A DNA stretch of 64,000 nt, taken from positions 1-64,000 of the forward strand of contig CAYXXU010000012.1 in the NCBI GenBank assembly GCA_964469155.1, in the 5' to 3' direction. Origin of the DNA: CAIWKO01 sp964469155. GTDB lineage: Bacteria; Bacteroidota; Bacteroidia; Bacteroidales; CAIWKO01. The position numbers and the translations under genes were made by a program. Within the stretch, counting starts at the first letter, position 1. The number at the start of each line of letters is the position of its first letter. This document shows positions 37,823-47,230 of this stretch, piece after piece. The notes under the pieces are model-generated. The model worked only from the letters and a program-made list of their open reading frames with translations. It had not been told where the DNA came from and did no database searches.

Positions 37823-38953
37823 ATGATTAAATTTTTAGATTTACAAAAAATCAATCAAAAATACTCAAATGAGCTAAAAGAAGTAGCTGCGCGTGTAATT
37901 GATAGCGGTTGGTATATTTTAGGCAATGAAGTGTTAAATTTTGAAACGGCTTTGTCTGAATATGTGGGTGTAAAATACGCAATAGGTTTAGCCAACGGGT
38001 TAGATGCCTTACGTCTTATTTTTAAAGCTTACATTGAATTAGGCGTAATGAACGAGGGTGATGAGGTAATTGTGCCTGCTAATACTTATATTGCAACTAT
38101 TCTCGCTATTACAGATAATCGACTAGTACCTGTTTTAGTTGAACCCGATATAAAAACGTATAATTTGGATATTACACTGGTTGAGCGAAATATTTCACCA
38201 AGAACAAAGGCCATAATGGTCGTGCATCTTTATGGACAGGTATGCTGGAGTGAAGAACTGGAAATAATAGCAAGAAAACATAATATAATAATTATAGAAG
38301 ATAATGCCCAAGCCATTGGGGCATTATGGAATAAACAAAAAACAGGTTCATTAGGTGACGCTGCAGGTTTTAGTTTTTACCCCGGTAAGAACCTCGGCGC
38401 TTTGGGTGATGCAGGAGCTGTGACAACAAATAATGATCATTTGGCCAAAATCATCAGAGCCCTTGGTAATTATGGAAGCAAAAAGAAGTATATAAATGAT
38501 TATCGTGGGTTAAACAGCCGTTTGGATGAAATTCAGGCAAGTTTTTTAAATGTAAAATTAAAATATCTTGATTTGGAAAACGATCGGAGAAGGGAAATTG
38601 CTACTTATTATTGTAATAACATTATTAATCCAAGAATTTCACTTCCTTGTTCTGACCATCTTCAAAAAACTGCATGTCATGATAGATCTCATGTGTGGCA
38701 TTTATTTGTTATTCGCTGTTCTAAACGTGATAGATTGCAGAAATTTTTAACAGAACAAGGTATCCAAACATTAATTCATTATCCAATACCTCCACATAAG
38801 CAAACTGCATATTTGGAATGGAACAGTTTGTGTTTTCCTATTACGGAAAAAATACATAATGAGGCATTAAGTTTGCCAATATCAATTCAATTATCTGATG
38901 TTGATATTGATGTAATTGTTGATAAGATTAATGGTTATACTGATGAGTTATAA
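37823..38953 (+). CDS. DegT/DnrJ/EryC1 sugar aminotransferase (FdtB-like)
   Basis: 376 residues. PLP-dependent sugar aminotransferase: IGLANGLDALRL, VIVPANTYIATILAI, IIEDNAQAIGALW with the PLP-contacting Asp, then SFYPGKNLGALGDAG with the PLP Lys. This sequence type resembles FdtB/QdtB, which aminate the 3-keto sugars made by FdtA/QdtA, agreeing with the two ketoisomerase genes upstream. RmlA and RmlB, needed for the dTDP substrate, are not in the window. Confidence 0.88.
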   Translation: MIKFLDLQKINQKYSNELKEVAARVIDSGWYILGNEVLNFETALSEYVGVKYAIGLANGLDALRLIFKAYIELGVMNEGDEVIVPANTYIATILAITDNRLVPVLVEPDIKTYNLDITLVERNISPRTKAIMVVHLYGQVCWSEELEIIARKHNIIIIEDNAQAIGALWNKQKTGSLGDAAGFSFYPGKNLGALGDAGAVTTNNDHLAKIIRALGNYGSKKKYINDYRGLNSRLDEIQASFLNVKLKYLDLENDRRREIATYYCNNIINPRISLPCSDHLQKTACHDRSHVWHLFVIRCSKRDRLQKFLTEQGIQTLIHYPIPPHKQTAYLEWNSLCFPITEKIHNEALSLPISIQLSDVDIDVIVDKINGYTDEL

Positions 38954-39353
38954 ACTTAATTTTAAGGCTGGTATAAATAAAGTATTAAATAAATTTTTTA
39001 AATTTGCCCAAGTCGGTGTTTTAATTACGCTTTTATCAATGATTTTAAGTTTTTTTTTTCTTAAAATAATTGGGACTCCGCTTATACCAACGTATATTTT
39101 ATTATACATCACCATGATATATGCTTCTTACCTGTTGAATGCGCGTTACACTTTTAAGGTAAAGGGGAATTTTAGAAAATTATTTGTTTATTATGGTTCG
39201 TATGGTATAACGATGGTACTTGGGATTGGATTGCTTTCAATTTTTCGTATTGTATTGCCTTTTGAAAATTGGGTATTGTCATATCTGGTTATTCCGTTTA
39301 CTTTGACCTTGAATTTTGTTTTTTCGACATTTGTGTTCAAAACAAGAAAATAA
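38943..39353 (+). CDS. GtrA-family membrane protein (putative lipid-linked sugar flippase)
   Basis: 136 residues from ATG 38943 (MSYKLNF); the frame extends upstream but would overlap the aminotransferase further. Four membrane helices with FFKFAQVGVLITLLS, ASYLLNARYTFKV and a final STFVFKTRK, all typical of GtrA (PF04138). Family members flip undecaprenyl-phosphate-sugar. It overlaps the stop of the aminotransferase by 11 bp and shares a TAATG junction with the GT2 gene, forming a GtrA-GtrB-like pair. Confidence 0.85.
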   Translation: MSYKLNFKAGINKVLNKFFKFAQVGVLITLLSMILSFFFLKIIGTPLIPTYILLYITMIYASYLLNARYTFKVKGNFRKLFVYYGSYGITMVLGIGLLSIFRIVLPFENWVLSYLVIPFTLTLNFVFSTFVFKTRK

Positions 39354-40291
39354 TGGAAAATAAATTGTTATCTATTATTTTGCTCTCTTATAATAGTGAA
39401 AAAAGAATTTTACCAACTTTTTATTCCGTTTTAAATAGGTTAGAGGCAGAAAATATTCCCTTTGAATTTATAATTATTGATGACGGATCAAAAGATGATT
39501 CTTTTAAAGTAGCTAGTGAATTAGAGCAAAGAGATAAAAGAGTTTTTGCATACCAACTTAGTAGAAATTTTTCGGGACAATATGCCAAATTTGCTGGATT
39601 TTCTGTCAGTAGGGGGGCTTGTGTTACATCTATGCCCGATGATGGTCAGCAACCAATAGATACCTATGTGACTATGTACAGGTATTGGGAAAAGGGGAGT
39701 AAGATTGTAATTCCATATAGGGTATCACGCAATGATGGCTTTTTTAAGGATGCCTTCTCAAAATTTTATTATAGATTGATGAATGCGCTTTCTGTGATTA
39801 AATATCCTATCGGAGGTTGTGATGTTTTTTTAGCAGACAGGGAGGTGGTTGATATTTTGAATGAGCGAATACATGCAATTAATACCTCGCCCACTGTCGA
39901 GATTCTTAGATTAGGTTTTGATCCGGTTTTTATTCCTTTTGACAGGATTAAGGTTAAATCGAAATCAAGATGGACTTTTAGAAAGAAATTGAAACTCGCA
40001 GAAGATTCCTTTTTTTCATCCTCCAATTTCCCGATTAAACTTATTTTATATTTGGGATTAATCACTTCGCTTTTTTCACTCATATTGGTATTATTTACGT
40101 TTGTAGCTAAGCTTTTTGGAGAGCGGTCTTTGGGAGGGTTTTCTATTCCGGGATGGGCAACAACTGTTGTTTTCATTTCACTTTTTAGTGGGTTAATCCT
40201 TTTTTCATTGGGAATTATTGCTGAATATATATGGCGCATTTATGAGGAGGTAAAAAACCGCCCCGGCTTTATTATTAAGAAAAAAAAATAA
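39353..40291 (+). CDS. Family 2 glycosyltransferase, GtrB/DPM1-like
   Basis: 312 residues from ATG 39353 (TAATG overlap with the GtrA stop). GT-A fold: SIILLSYNSEKRILPTFY, FIIIDDGSKDDS, SMPDDGQQPID and GGCDVFLADRE. Two C-terminal membrane helices (about 225-300) as in polyisoprenyl-phosphate glycosyltransferases. It probably transfers a hexose to undecaprenyl phosphate in the cytoplasm, to be flipped by the GtrA-like protein. Confidence 0.88.
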   Translation: MENKLLSIILLSYNSEKRILPTFYSVLNRLEAENIPFEFIIIDDGSKDDSFKVASELEQRDKRVFAYQLSRNFSGQYAKFAGFSVSRGACVTSMPDDGQQPIDTYVTMYRYWEKGSKIVIPYRVSRNDGFFKDAFSKFYYRLMNALSVIKYPIGGCDVFLADREVVDILNERIHAINTSPTVEILRLGFDPVFIPFDRIKVKSKSRWTFRKKLKLAEDSFFSSSNFPIKLILYLGLITSLFSLILVLFTFVAKLFGERSLGGFSIPGWATTVVFISLFSGLILFSLGIIAEYIWRIYEEVKNRPGFIIKKKK

Positions 40292-40298
40292 ATTCAAA

Positions 40299-41804
40299 AT
40301 GAAAAAAATATTCAATTATTTCAAAGTGAAACCGTTTCGTATTTTTTTTCTAGTTTCCTTTTTATTATGTGCTTTTTTCGCTATTGTATTTCAGCCTATT
40401 ACCTGGCAAGCGCAAGGTGATGCCCCCTCATATGTTGAGTTAGCAAAACAATTTTTAGGCATTTCCACGGATTTTGTTGATTTAAGCAACAGGCAACCAT
40501 TGTATTCGATACTGATTGCTCCTTTCATATTTATTTTTGGGGAAACATTTTTTATTTATCCACTAATGTGGTTTCAGTTTTTAATGGTATTTTTTTCTTC
40601 TATATTTGTGTATAAAATATTTGAGGAATTAAATTTATTTAAATGCCATCCGTTTATAACAGCAGTGTGTTATTTGCTTAATATCTCTACCATTTATTAT
40701 GGATTTAGTGTGCTTTCAGAAACATTAGCTCTTTTTATTTACACATTTATTGTTTTCATTTTAGTTAAGTATGAAAAGAACCAATCATTAAAGTTGATTT
40801 TCTTCTTAGGAATATTAAATGGACTCATGGTGCTTGCCCGATTTAATGCCATGGGTTTGCCTTTATTTACCATGGGAGGCCTGGTTTTAATTCACTTTCA
40901 TCATTATCAATTTAAAAAAGTGAAGAGATTTCTCATACACATGTCTTTATATTGTTTTGCTTTGTTTTTTGTATTAAATTTTTGGATGTTATATAATTAT
41001 ACCCATAGAGGTTTCTATGGAATTATTCAGAAGGACAATCCACGAGCATCCTTAATATTGTATCGGGAAATAGATGAAAATGTTGTTGTTTCAGACAATC
41101 ATAAAGATGTTTTAAATATATTTTTGATGGCTCGAAAAAAATTACAGGAAAAAAATAGCTTTAAGCAGGTTACCATTAAATCCGGCTCCCTTTTAAAATA
41201 TCCTTGGTTGAAAAAAATTTATTCATTTTTCAAAGGAGGGGATGATTCTGTTGGCGGATGGGATCTTTATAAAGAGGCCCGAAATGACCTTATGATATAT
41301 TTTAATTTGGATGTTAACGACCCGACAAGCATAACAACCCTGGGTAAAAAGCTAGCCCCTTTTAATGAGGAATTGAAACGTCAAACAAAAGATCATTTAA
41401 TGCTCCTTCGTTTTTCAGCGCTATTTCAAACTTTACGTCAAACCGGAGGTGTTCTTCCTGTGAAAGGATCGTTGAATCTAAACATATTGCCTTCTTTTAT
41501 CTTCTTATTATATCGATTGGTATTTATACCTATGATGTTTTTCACTTTGACAATATCTCTCATACTGTTCGTCATTAAGATTTTTAATGTTGTCCGTTTT
41601 GATAAATTCATGTTACTGGTATTGATAATGCTTGTTCTATACTTTCCAATCAGCCATTTTATAGCTATTTCTCCGGGAGATGCGAATCGTTTTAAATTCC
41701 CTTCTGAGCCAATTATTATTGGGTTGTTTGTTTATTATTTTTATGAAGGCATTAATTTGATAAAGGATAAATTACGGTTGTTCATTACTAATTTTAGGCG
41801 TTAA
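40299..41804 (+). CDS. Polytopic GT-C-like membrane glycosyltransferase
   Basis: 501 residues with roughly 10-12 hydrophobic segments. An early periplasmic loop carries QGDAPSYVELA, with an Asp in the position of the GT-C (PMT/ArnT-like) catalytic acid, followed by NRQPLYSILIAPF. The rest is weakly conserved. Seven bp after the GT2 gene, it fits the third component of a Gtr-type cassette: a membrane enzyme that moves the flipped lipid-linked sugar onto the polymer. Assignment rests on topology, the acidic loop and neighbours. Confidence 0.65.
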   Translation: MKKIFNYFKVKPFRIFFLVSFLLCAFFAIVFQPITWQAQGDAPSYVELAKQFLGISTDFVDLSNRQPLYSILIAPFIFIFGETFFIYPLMWFQFLMVFFSSIFVYKIFEELNLFKCHPFITAVCYLLNISTIYYGFSVLSETLALFIYTFIVFILVKYEKNQSLKLIFFLGILNGLMVLARFNAMGLPLFTMGGLVLIHFHHYQFKKVKRFLIHMSLYCFALFFVLNFWMLYNYTHRGFYGIIQKDNPRASLILYREIDENVVVSDNHKDVLNIFLMARKKLQEKNSFKQVTIKSGSLLKYPWLKKIYSFFKGGDDSVGGWDLYKEARNDLMIYFNLDVNDPTSITTLGKKLAPFNEELKRQTKDHLMLLRFSALFQTLRQTGGVLPVKGSLNLNILPSFIFLLYRLVFIPMMFFTLTISLILFVIKIFNVVRFDKFMLLVLIMLVLYFPISHFIAISPGDANRFKFPSEPIIIGLFVYYFYEGINLIKDKLRLFITNFRR

Positions 41805-41987
41805 AATATTAATGTGAAATCTCTAATCAAACACTTAAATTTAGGATATTCAAGTTAATTTTTTTTGGAAACATTATGAATATTAATTGAAGTAACGGGC
41901 AAGGAAAAATTTTTATGAATTGATGTTTGAAGTGAATTCTGATTATTGGAAGAATCTTAAATTTATATATTCCCATACAAATAAAAT

Positions 41988-43136
41988 ATGAAAAAGGCCA
42001 TAATTACAGGGGTAACAGGTCAGGACGGGGCCTATTTAACGGAGCTGTTATTGGAAAAGGGGTATTTAGTCTATGGTTTAAAAAGACGATCCTCTTTATT
42101 TAATACAGGGCGTATCGATCATTTATTTGAAAAGGATAAAGATCAGCCAAGCATGTTCAATTATGCCTATACAGACCTTACTGACTCAACAAGCCTTATT
42201 CGTCTTATTCAGAAATTTCAACCTGATGAAATATATAATCTTGCGGCAATGAGTCATGTGAAGGTAAGTTTCGATACTCCTGAATATACGGGAAATGCTG
42301 ATGGACTTGGGACTTTAAGAATTCTGGAGGCAATAAGAATATTGGGACTGGAAAATAAAACCCGTTTTTATCAGGCCTCCACCTCTGAACTGTTTGGAAA
42401 AGTTCAGGAAATACCACAAAACGAGAATACCCCTTTCTATCCCAGAAGTCCTTATGCCGTGGCAAAACTTTACGCATATTGGATTACCGTTAATTATCGG
42501 GAGGCATATAATATGTTTGCCAGTAATGGAATATTGTTTAACCATGAATCCCCCATAAGAGGAGAAACTTTTGTTACCAGAAAAATAACCAGAGCTGCTG
42601 CAAACATTGCTCTTGGGTACCAGAAGCACTTGTTTCTGGGAAATCTTGAAGCTAAAAGGGATTGGGGTCATGCAAAAGATTATGTTCAAGCTATGTGGTT
42701 GATGCTTCAGCAGGATATTGCAGATGATTTTGTGATTGCTACTGGTATTACTTCCAGTGTAAGGGAGTTTTGTTATAAGACTTTTCATTACTTTGGAATA
42801 GATTTGTTATTCAAAGGTAATGGCAAAGAGGAAGTAGGGGTAATTGATAAAATTGATAATTCATTATTTGAAGAAAAAATAGGAATTAGACCCATGCATT
42901 TAAATCATGGTAATGTATTGATTCAGGTAGATCCTTTTTATTTCAGACCGACTGAAGTTGAACTATTGGTTGGTGACGCGTCAAAAGCAAGGGACAAGTT
43001 GGGTTGGGAACCTCATTACGACCTTGACAGACTTATCACTGAAATGATCGTTAGTGACATACTATTAATGAAAAAGGAATCATATCTAAGAAAAGGTGGC
43101 TTCGATGTCAGACAGCAAATGGAAGATATTTTGTAA
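41988..43136 (+). CDS. gmd: GDP-mannose 4,6-dehydratase
   Basis: 382 residues. NADP motif GVTGQDGAYLTELLLEKGY (8-26), YGLKRRSSLFNTGRIDHL, YNLAAMSHVKVSF, the Tyr-Lys pair in SPYAVAKLYAYW, and NHESPIRGETFVTRKITRA, all diagnostic for Gmd. It converts GDP-D-mannose to GDP-4-keto-6-deoxy-D-mannose, the precursor of GDP-fucose, GDP-rhamnose, GDP-perosamine and colitose. A 183-bp gap precedes it, the widest inside this part of the cluster, so an internal promoter is possible although no clear box is seen. Confidence 0.95.
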   Translation: MKKAIITGVTGQDGAYLTELLLEKGYLVYGLKRRSSLFNTGRIDHLFEKDKDQPSMFNYAYTDLTDSTSLIRLIQKFQPDEIYNLAAMSHVKVSFDTPEYTGNADGLGTLRILEAIRILGLENKTRFYQASTSELFGKVQEIPQNENTPFYPRSPYAVAKLYAYWITVNYREAYNMFASNGILFNHESPIRGETFVTRKITRAAANIALGYQKHLFLGNLEAKRDWGHAKDYVQAMWLMLQQDIADDFVIATGITSSVREFCYKTFHYFGIDLLFKGNGKEEVGVIDKIDNSLFEEKIGIRPMHLNHGNVLIQVDPFYFRPTEVELLVGDASKARDKLGWEPHYDLDRLITEMIVSDILLMKKESYLRKGGFDVRQQMEDIL

Positions 43137-43157
43137 TTCTTTATAATTGTAAAAAAC

Positions 43158-43697
43158 ATGTCGTATAAGGATTTTGACATTTCGGTTTCTACAATATTGC
43201 CTGATGTTATATCTATAAAGCCCTCTGTGTTTTGGGATGAGAGAGGAAATATTTACTCATCATACAATAAGGATTATTATCTTGAGGTTTTGCCGAAGAA
43301 ATTAGACTTTAAACATGACAAGTTTGCCCAGTCAAAATATAATGTTTTGCGGGGCCTTCATGGTGATCACAAAACCTGGAAATTGGTCTCTTGTGTCTGG
43401 GGCGAGATATTTGAGGTTGTTGTTGATATGAGGCAGGATTCAACAACGTATAAAAAATGGGATTCATTTATACTTAGTTCGGAAAAGTATTCTCAAGTTC
43501 TTATTCCCCCCGGATTTGTTAATGGCTATTATGTGAAATCTGAATTTGCCATTTTTCATTATAAATTGGCATACGATGGTGACTATATTGATGCCGGAGA
43601 ACAAATGACATTTATGTGGAACGATTCACAAATAGGAATTAAATGGCCATGCACCCATCCTATTCTTCAGGCCAGAGATAATATTAAGCTATTATAG
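43158..43697 (+). CDS. RmlC-like sugar 3,5-epimerase (cupin)
   Basis: 179 residues. dTDP-4-dehydrorhamnose 3,5-epimerase fold: FWDERGNIYSSYNKDYY, FKHDKFAQSKYNVLRGLHGD with the catalytic-type His, VVVDMRQDSTTYKKW and IPPGFVNGYYV. It follows gmd by 21 bp, not an rmlA/B/D set, so the substrate may be the GDP-4-keto sugar rather than dTDP-4-keto-6-deoxyglucose. The active-site His-Asp dyad is not fully assignable by eye. Confidence 0.8.
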   Translation: MSYKDFDISVSTILPDVISIKPSVFWDERGNIYSSYNKDYYLEVLPKKLDFKHDKFAQSKYNVLRGLHGDHKTWKLVSCVWGEIFEVVVDMRQDSTTYKKWDSFILSSEKYSQVLIPPGFVNGYYVKSEFAIFHYKLAYDGDYIDAGEQMTFMWNDSQIGIKWPCTHPILQARDNIKLL

Positions 43698-43769
43698 AAT
43701 CTTTCAGGTTAGTTTTGCAAATACCCAGGATATTAATATTGTTACAATCAGTACATAACGTTTCAGTCT

Positions 43770-44954
43770 ATGGTTAATAAAACAAATCCATCACTTGCAA
43801 TTAACGGAGGTGCTGCTATCTCTAAAGAGCCTGTTATAATTCATAAACCTTACCTGGATGAAGATGACTTTTTGGCAGTAGATAGAGCCTTACGAAGCAC
43901 GTTTATTTCCGGAGATGGACCTGAGTGTCGTCAATTTGAAAAACTCCTAGGAGAATATCTCGGAGTAAAACATGTGTTATATGTTAATTCAGCCACAACC
44001 GCTCTTGAACTTGCATTTAGGGTAAAAAAATTTCCTGCAGGCTCTGAAGTAATATGTCCTAACTTCACTTACACCTCCACAGCTATTGCAGCTCTTTATA
44101 ATAATTTAAGAATCGTTCTTGCTGATGTATATCCTGATAATGGAAGTTTAGATGTGAGCAAGCTGGAAGGATATATTACCAGAAATACAGTCGCTATAGC
44201 AGCAGTTGATTATGGTGGTATTCCGGCAGAAATGGATGAAATAATGGAAATTGCCGGAAAGTATAATTTATATGTTGTGCATGATACCGCACAATCGATA
44301 GGTTCGGAATATAAGGGCCGAAAGACCGGATGTCAGGGAGATGTTTCGACTTTCAGTTTTCATGGAACAAAGAATCTGACTACGGGAGAAGGAGGTGCGC
44401 TGGTCACTAATGATGATGCTATTGCTGAAAGAGTAAAAATTCTTCGAGAAAAAGGCACAGATAAATATTCTTTTCTTACTGACAATAAAACAAGGGGGTA
44501 TTATGAATATGTTGATATTGGTAATTCTTATGTGCAATCGAATATCAATGGCGCACTAGGTGTTTCACAATTGAAAAAACTGGATTGGATGAATGCCGAG
44601 AGAAAAAAAATTGCACATTATTATTTAAACGAATTATCAGGCATTGAGGGTTTGGAATTTCTCAGAATTACAGAAGGTGCATCGCATAACTGGCATTTGT
44701 TTGGCATTCTCGTACCTGCCGAAGAGAAATACTGGATTATGGATGCATTGCGAGCAGAGGGAGTAATGTGTAATGTTCATTATACCCCTTTACATCGGAA
44801 CAGATTTTATCAGGAATTAGCAAATGATAAACAAATGGTTGGATCCATGGCTTTTTTTAATCGTTTATTGAGATTGCCCATTTATCCTTCTCTTACTTTT
44901 CAGGAAAGGGACTTTGTCGTAAAAGCAGTAAAAAAGGTAATGAAATATAAATAA
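43770..44954 (+). CDS. DegT/DnrJ sugar aminotransferase (perosamine/WecE-like)
   Basis: 394 residues. VLYVNSATTALELAF, YTSTAIAALYNN, VVHDTAQSIGSEY and FSFHGTKNLTTGEGG with the PLP Lys retained, which argues against a ColD-type 3-dehydratase (His there). Closest by motif to 4-aminotransferases such as WecE/RffA or GDP-perosamine synthase. Behind gmd and the 3,5-epimerase it probably makes a GDP-4-amino-4,6-dideoxyhexose, which the next acyltransferase could acylate. Confidence 0.85.
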   Translation: MVNKTNPSLAINGGAAISKEPVIIHKPYLDEDDFLAVDRALRSTFISGDGPECRQFEKLLGEYLGVKHVLYVNSATTALELAFRVKKFPAGSEVICPNFTYTSTAIAALYNNLRIVLADVYPDNGSLDVSKLEGYITRNTVAIAAVDYGGIPAEMDEIMEIAGKYNLYVVHDTAQSIGSEYKGRKTGCQGDVSTFSFHGTKNLTTGEGGALVTNDDAIAERVKILREKGTDKYSFLTDNKTRGYYEYVDIGNSYVQSNINGALGVSQLKKLDWMNAERKKIAHYYLNELSGIEGLEFLRITEGASHNWHLFGILVPAEEKYWIMDALRAEGVMCNVHYTPLHRNRFYQELANDKQMVGSMAFFNRLLRLPIYPSLTFQERDFVVKAVKKVMKYK

Positions 44955-44974
44955 AAAGTCAATCTTATAGACTC

Positions 44975-45559
44975 ATGTTGTATTTTAAAATAAAAAAAGA
45001 TTTTTGGATTTTTGAAGATATAATTTGGAATGTTAGATGCCGCTTTTATTTCTGGCTTTATGGTCCTTATGGGTTAACAAGAACAATAGAAAAAGTTCCA
45101 TTTCGTTTTTTAATTAAATATATGCAGAAATATGGAGCGCAAATTGGCACGGGAGTTATAATTGATTCAGGAATAAAATTTCATCGTCCAGATAAAAAAA
45201 TTCCTTTAAAGAATTTAATTATTGGCAATAATGTGTATATAGGACATAACATCTTGCTTGATCTAACAGAAAAAATTATTATTCAAAATAATATAGGAAT
45301 CGGAGCAAATTGTCAGATATGGACACATGTAGGAGATTTTGTTAATGAATTACGTGATAATAATGATTATTATGAGAAAGCTGCGGCTATTATTGTTAAT
45401 GATGGTGCGGTGATTTATTCAAATGTTATTCTTAATCCAGGGGTAGAATTAGGGCGGAAATCTAGAATTCTGGCTATGAGCATGGTAAGCGGAAAAATAC
45501 CAGAAAATCAAATTTGGGCTGGAGTACCTGCGAAATTTATAAAAGAAAGAAACATATAA
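44975..45559 (+). CDS. Left-handed beta-helix acyltransferase
   Basis: 194 residues. Hexapeptide-repeat acyltransferase of the WcaF/colanic-acid type: NNVYIGHNILLD, IGIGANCQIWTHVGD with a likely catalytic His, AVIYSNVILNPGVELG and the terminal AGVPAKFIKER. No N-terminal membrane domain. It lies 20 bp after the aminotransferase and is followed by a truncated relative, implying a local duplication. Confidence 0.82.
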   Translation: MLYFKIKKDFWIFEDIIWNVRCRFYFWLYGPYGLTRTIEKVPFRFLIKYMQKYGAQIGTGVIIDSGIKFHRPDKKIPLKNLIIGNNVYIGHNILLDLTEKIIIQNNIGIGANCQIWTHVGDFVNELRDNNDYYEKAAAIIVNDGAVIYSNVILNPGVELGRKSRILAMSMVSGKIPENQIWAGVPAKFIKERNI

Positions 45560-45736
45560 TTCAAATCCGAAACCACATTGGATAATATTTAATATATTAT
45601 GATGAATAGTTTTTGTATTTCCGAATTTATGTTGTTCAAATGTTTTGTGTTCATTATACATACGTGTCTTTTCATTGTTAAGATTTTAATTATATAATTT
45701 CTCTGGCCTTTAAATACATAAAAGTAATTTATTGAT

Positions 45737-46042
45737 TTGTCCGAGAGAGTATTCTTTGAAAAATATTCGGCCATCGGCTGTTATTGTCAAGTTTGGACGC
45801 ATCAGACCACTTCTCTTATTCCCCCCTGTCATGAAAACAAGGGCGAAGTGTTGATTTGTGAACAAGCGATTGTTTATTCTGGGACGATAATATGGCCAGG
45901 TTTCAAAATTGGCATACAAGCAAAAATTGGAGCCAATTCTTTAGTAAATAAGGATGTTGATGATTATTCTTTTTTTGCTGGGGTTCCTGCAAAAATGCTT
46001 AAACAAATTGGAAATTTTAAGAAAAATGACAAATTGGAATAG
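45737..46042 (+). pseudogene. Truncated left-handed beta-helix acyltransferase remnant
   Basis: About 100 residues from a TTG, matching only the C-terminal half of the preceding acyltransferase family: CYCQVWTHQTTS, AIVYSGTIIWPGFKIG, IGANSLVNKDVDD and AGVPAKMLKQIG. The frame is closed upstream by a stop at 45725-45727, and the 45560-45736 stretch shows no N-terminal half. Most likely a 5'-truncated copy. A short functional hexapeptide protein is not excluded because the repeat core and the His-containing loop are intact. Confidence 0.65.
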
Positions 46043-46138
46043 TTTATTAATTAATATACCTGAAGCCCCCCATATAAAAATGAATATAATAGTATGATTG
46101 TATTAGAAGTCAATTGTATGTATTATTAAATCAATATA

Positions 46139-47179
46139 ATGAAAATACTGTTACTTTGTCCTTCAATTTATTCAGTTCATAAAACCCTCAAAAGAGGATT
46201 TGAGAAGTTGGGTTGTGAAGTGTATCATCATGATTACCGTTTATTACTTAAGCCGTGGCAAAAAAGATTGAATATCCAAATATTCAGGCTCCCTTTCACA
46301 TATCGCATTAAGTGGGAAAGGTACTATTTTACCTTAATAAATAATACTCATAAAGAGATTTTCGACAGGGTAGAACCGGATATTGTTTTTATCTATAATA
46401 ATGAAATGTTTCTTCCGGAGACGCTGAAATATTTTAAAAGTAGGAATGCCAAGATCATTTTTTTTATGGGAGATATGCCTTACTTTACTCCTACAAACCA
46501 CTATTATCTCCATCTGTTATTCAAGGCTGATAAAATAGTTTCACCCGATTCATTTTGGGCAGAACAACTGAATATGTTAGGTATTAATAATGTAATTGTG
46601 GATTTTCCGGTTTATGACGATTCGCTGATAAACTTCAGAGAACCCACTCGGGAAGAAAGATTAAAATATGATTTCGATGTTTTATTTGTTGGGGGAGGAT
46701 ATGCCAACACCTGGGGGTATAAGCGAACACTATTTGTAAGTAAATTTAAGGATATAAATCTTAAAATTTATGGCACAAAGCATTGGCTTAAATGGTTCGA
46801 ATTTTTTCCCGAATTAGAACCGCATTTTGAATTATTGACGAACCGTATATCGGAGGAACAGCTAATAATAATGAGTAAATGCGCAAAGGTGTATCCCGTT
46901 GATGCTAATCCTGCTATTCTTAATGGAGTACATTTGAGGATTTTTGATTGTATTGCCTCCGGGGTTTTACCCTTAGTTGAATTTAGAAAGGACCATCTCA
47001 GTTTTTTTGAAGGTGTTGATTTACCGCTTATAAGAAATTATAATGAATCGGAACAAATTGCAAGGAGATACATAAATAATGACCAACTTCGTGAGACAAC
47101 ATTGAAAGAATTAAGAGGTTTTTTATTCGAGAAGTTTAGGAGTGATATTGTATTAAAACGTATCCTCGAAAGGCTTTAA
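46139..47179 (+). CDS. CgeB/GT1-like glycosyltransferase
   Basis: 346 residues. GT-B type with a CgeB/Glyco_trans_1_2-like layout: MKILLLCPSIYSVHKTLKRG, FIYNNEMFLPETLKYF, IIFFMGDMPYFTP, FDVLFVGGGYANTWGYKR, and C-terminal AILNGVHLRIFDCIASGVL, the nucleotide-binding part with its Glu/Asp region. No membrane helix. It probably adds one sugar of the repeat unit on the cytoplasmic face. Confidence 0.75.
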   Translation: MKILLLCPSIYSVHKTLKRGFEKLGCEVYHHDYRLLLKPWQKRLNIQIFRLPFTYRIKWERYYFTLINNTHKEIFDRVEPDIVFIYNNEMFLPETLKYFKSRNAKIIFFMGDMPYFTPTNHYYLHLLFKADKIVSPDSFWAEQLNMLGINNVIVDFPVYDDSLINFREPTREERLKYDFDVLFVGGGYANTWGYKRTLFVSKFKDINLKIYGTKHWLKWFEFFPELEPHFELLTNRISEEQLIIMSKCAKVYPVDANPAILNGVHLRIFDCIASGVLPLVEFRKDHLSFFEGVDLPLIRNYNESEQIARRYINNDQLRETTLKELRGFLFEKFRSDIVLKRILERL

Positions 47180-47230
47180 AATTTTTATCCCACCTACCGC
47201 ATTCAATAAGATTATATATAATTAGTTGCA

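Noticed and set aside
39769..40239. 156-codon minus-strand frame inside the GT2 gene
   Set aside because: Shadow of a well-supported glycosyltransferase; no motif or signal of its own.
42315..42788. 157-codon minus-strand frame inside gmd
   Set aside because: Antisense to the diagnostic motifs of Gmd.
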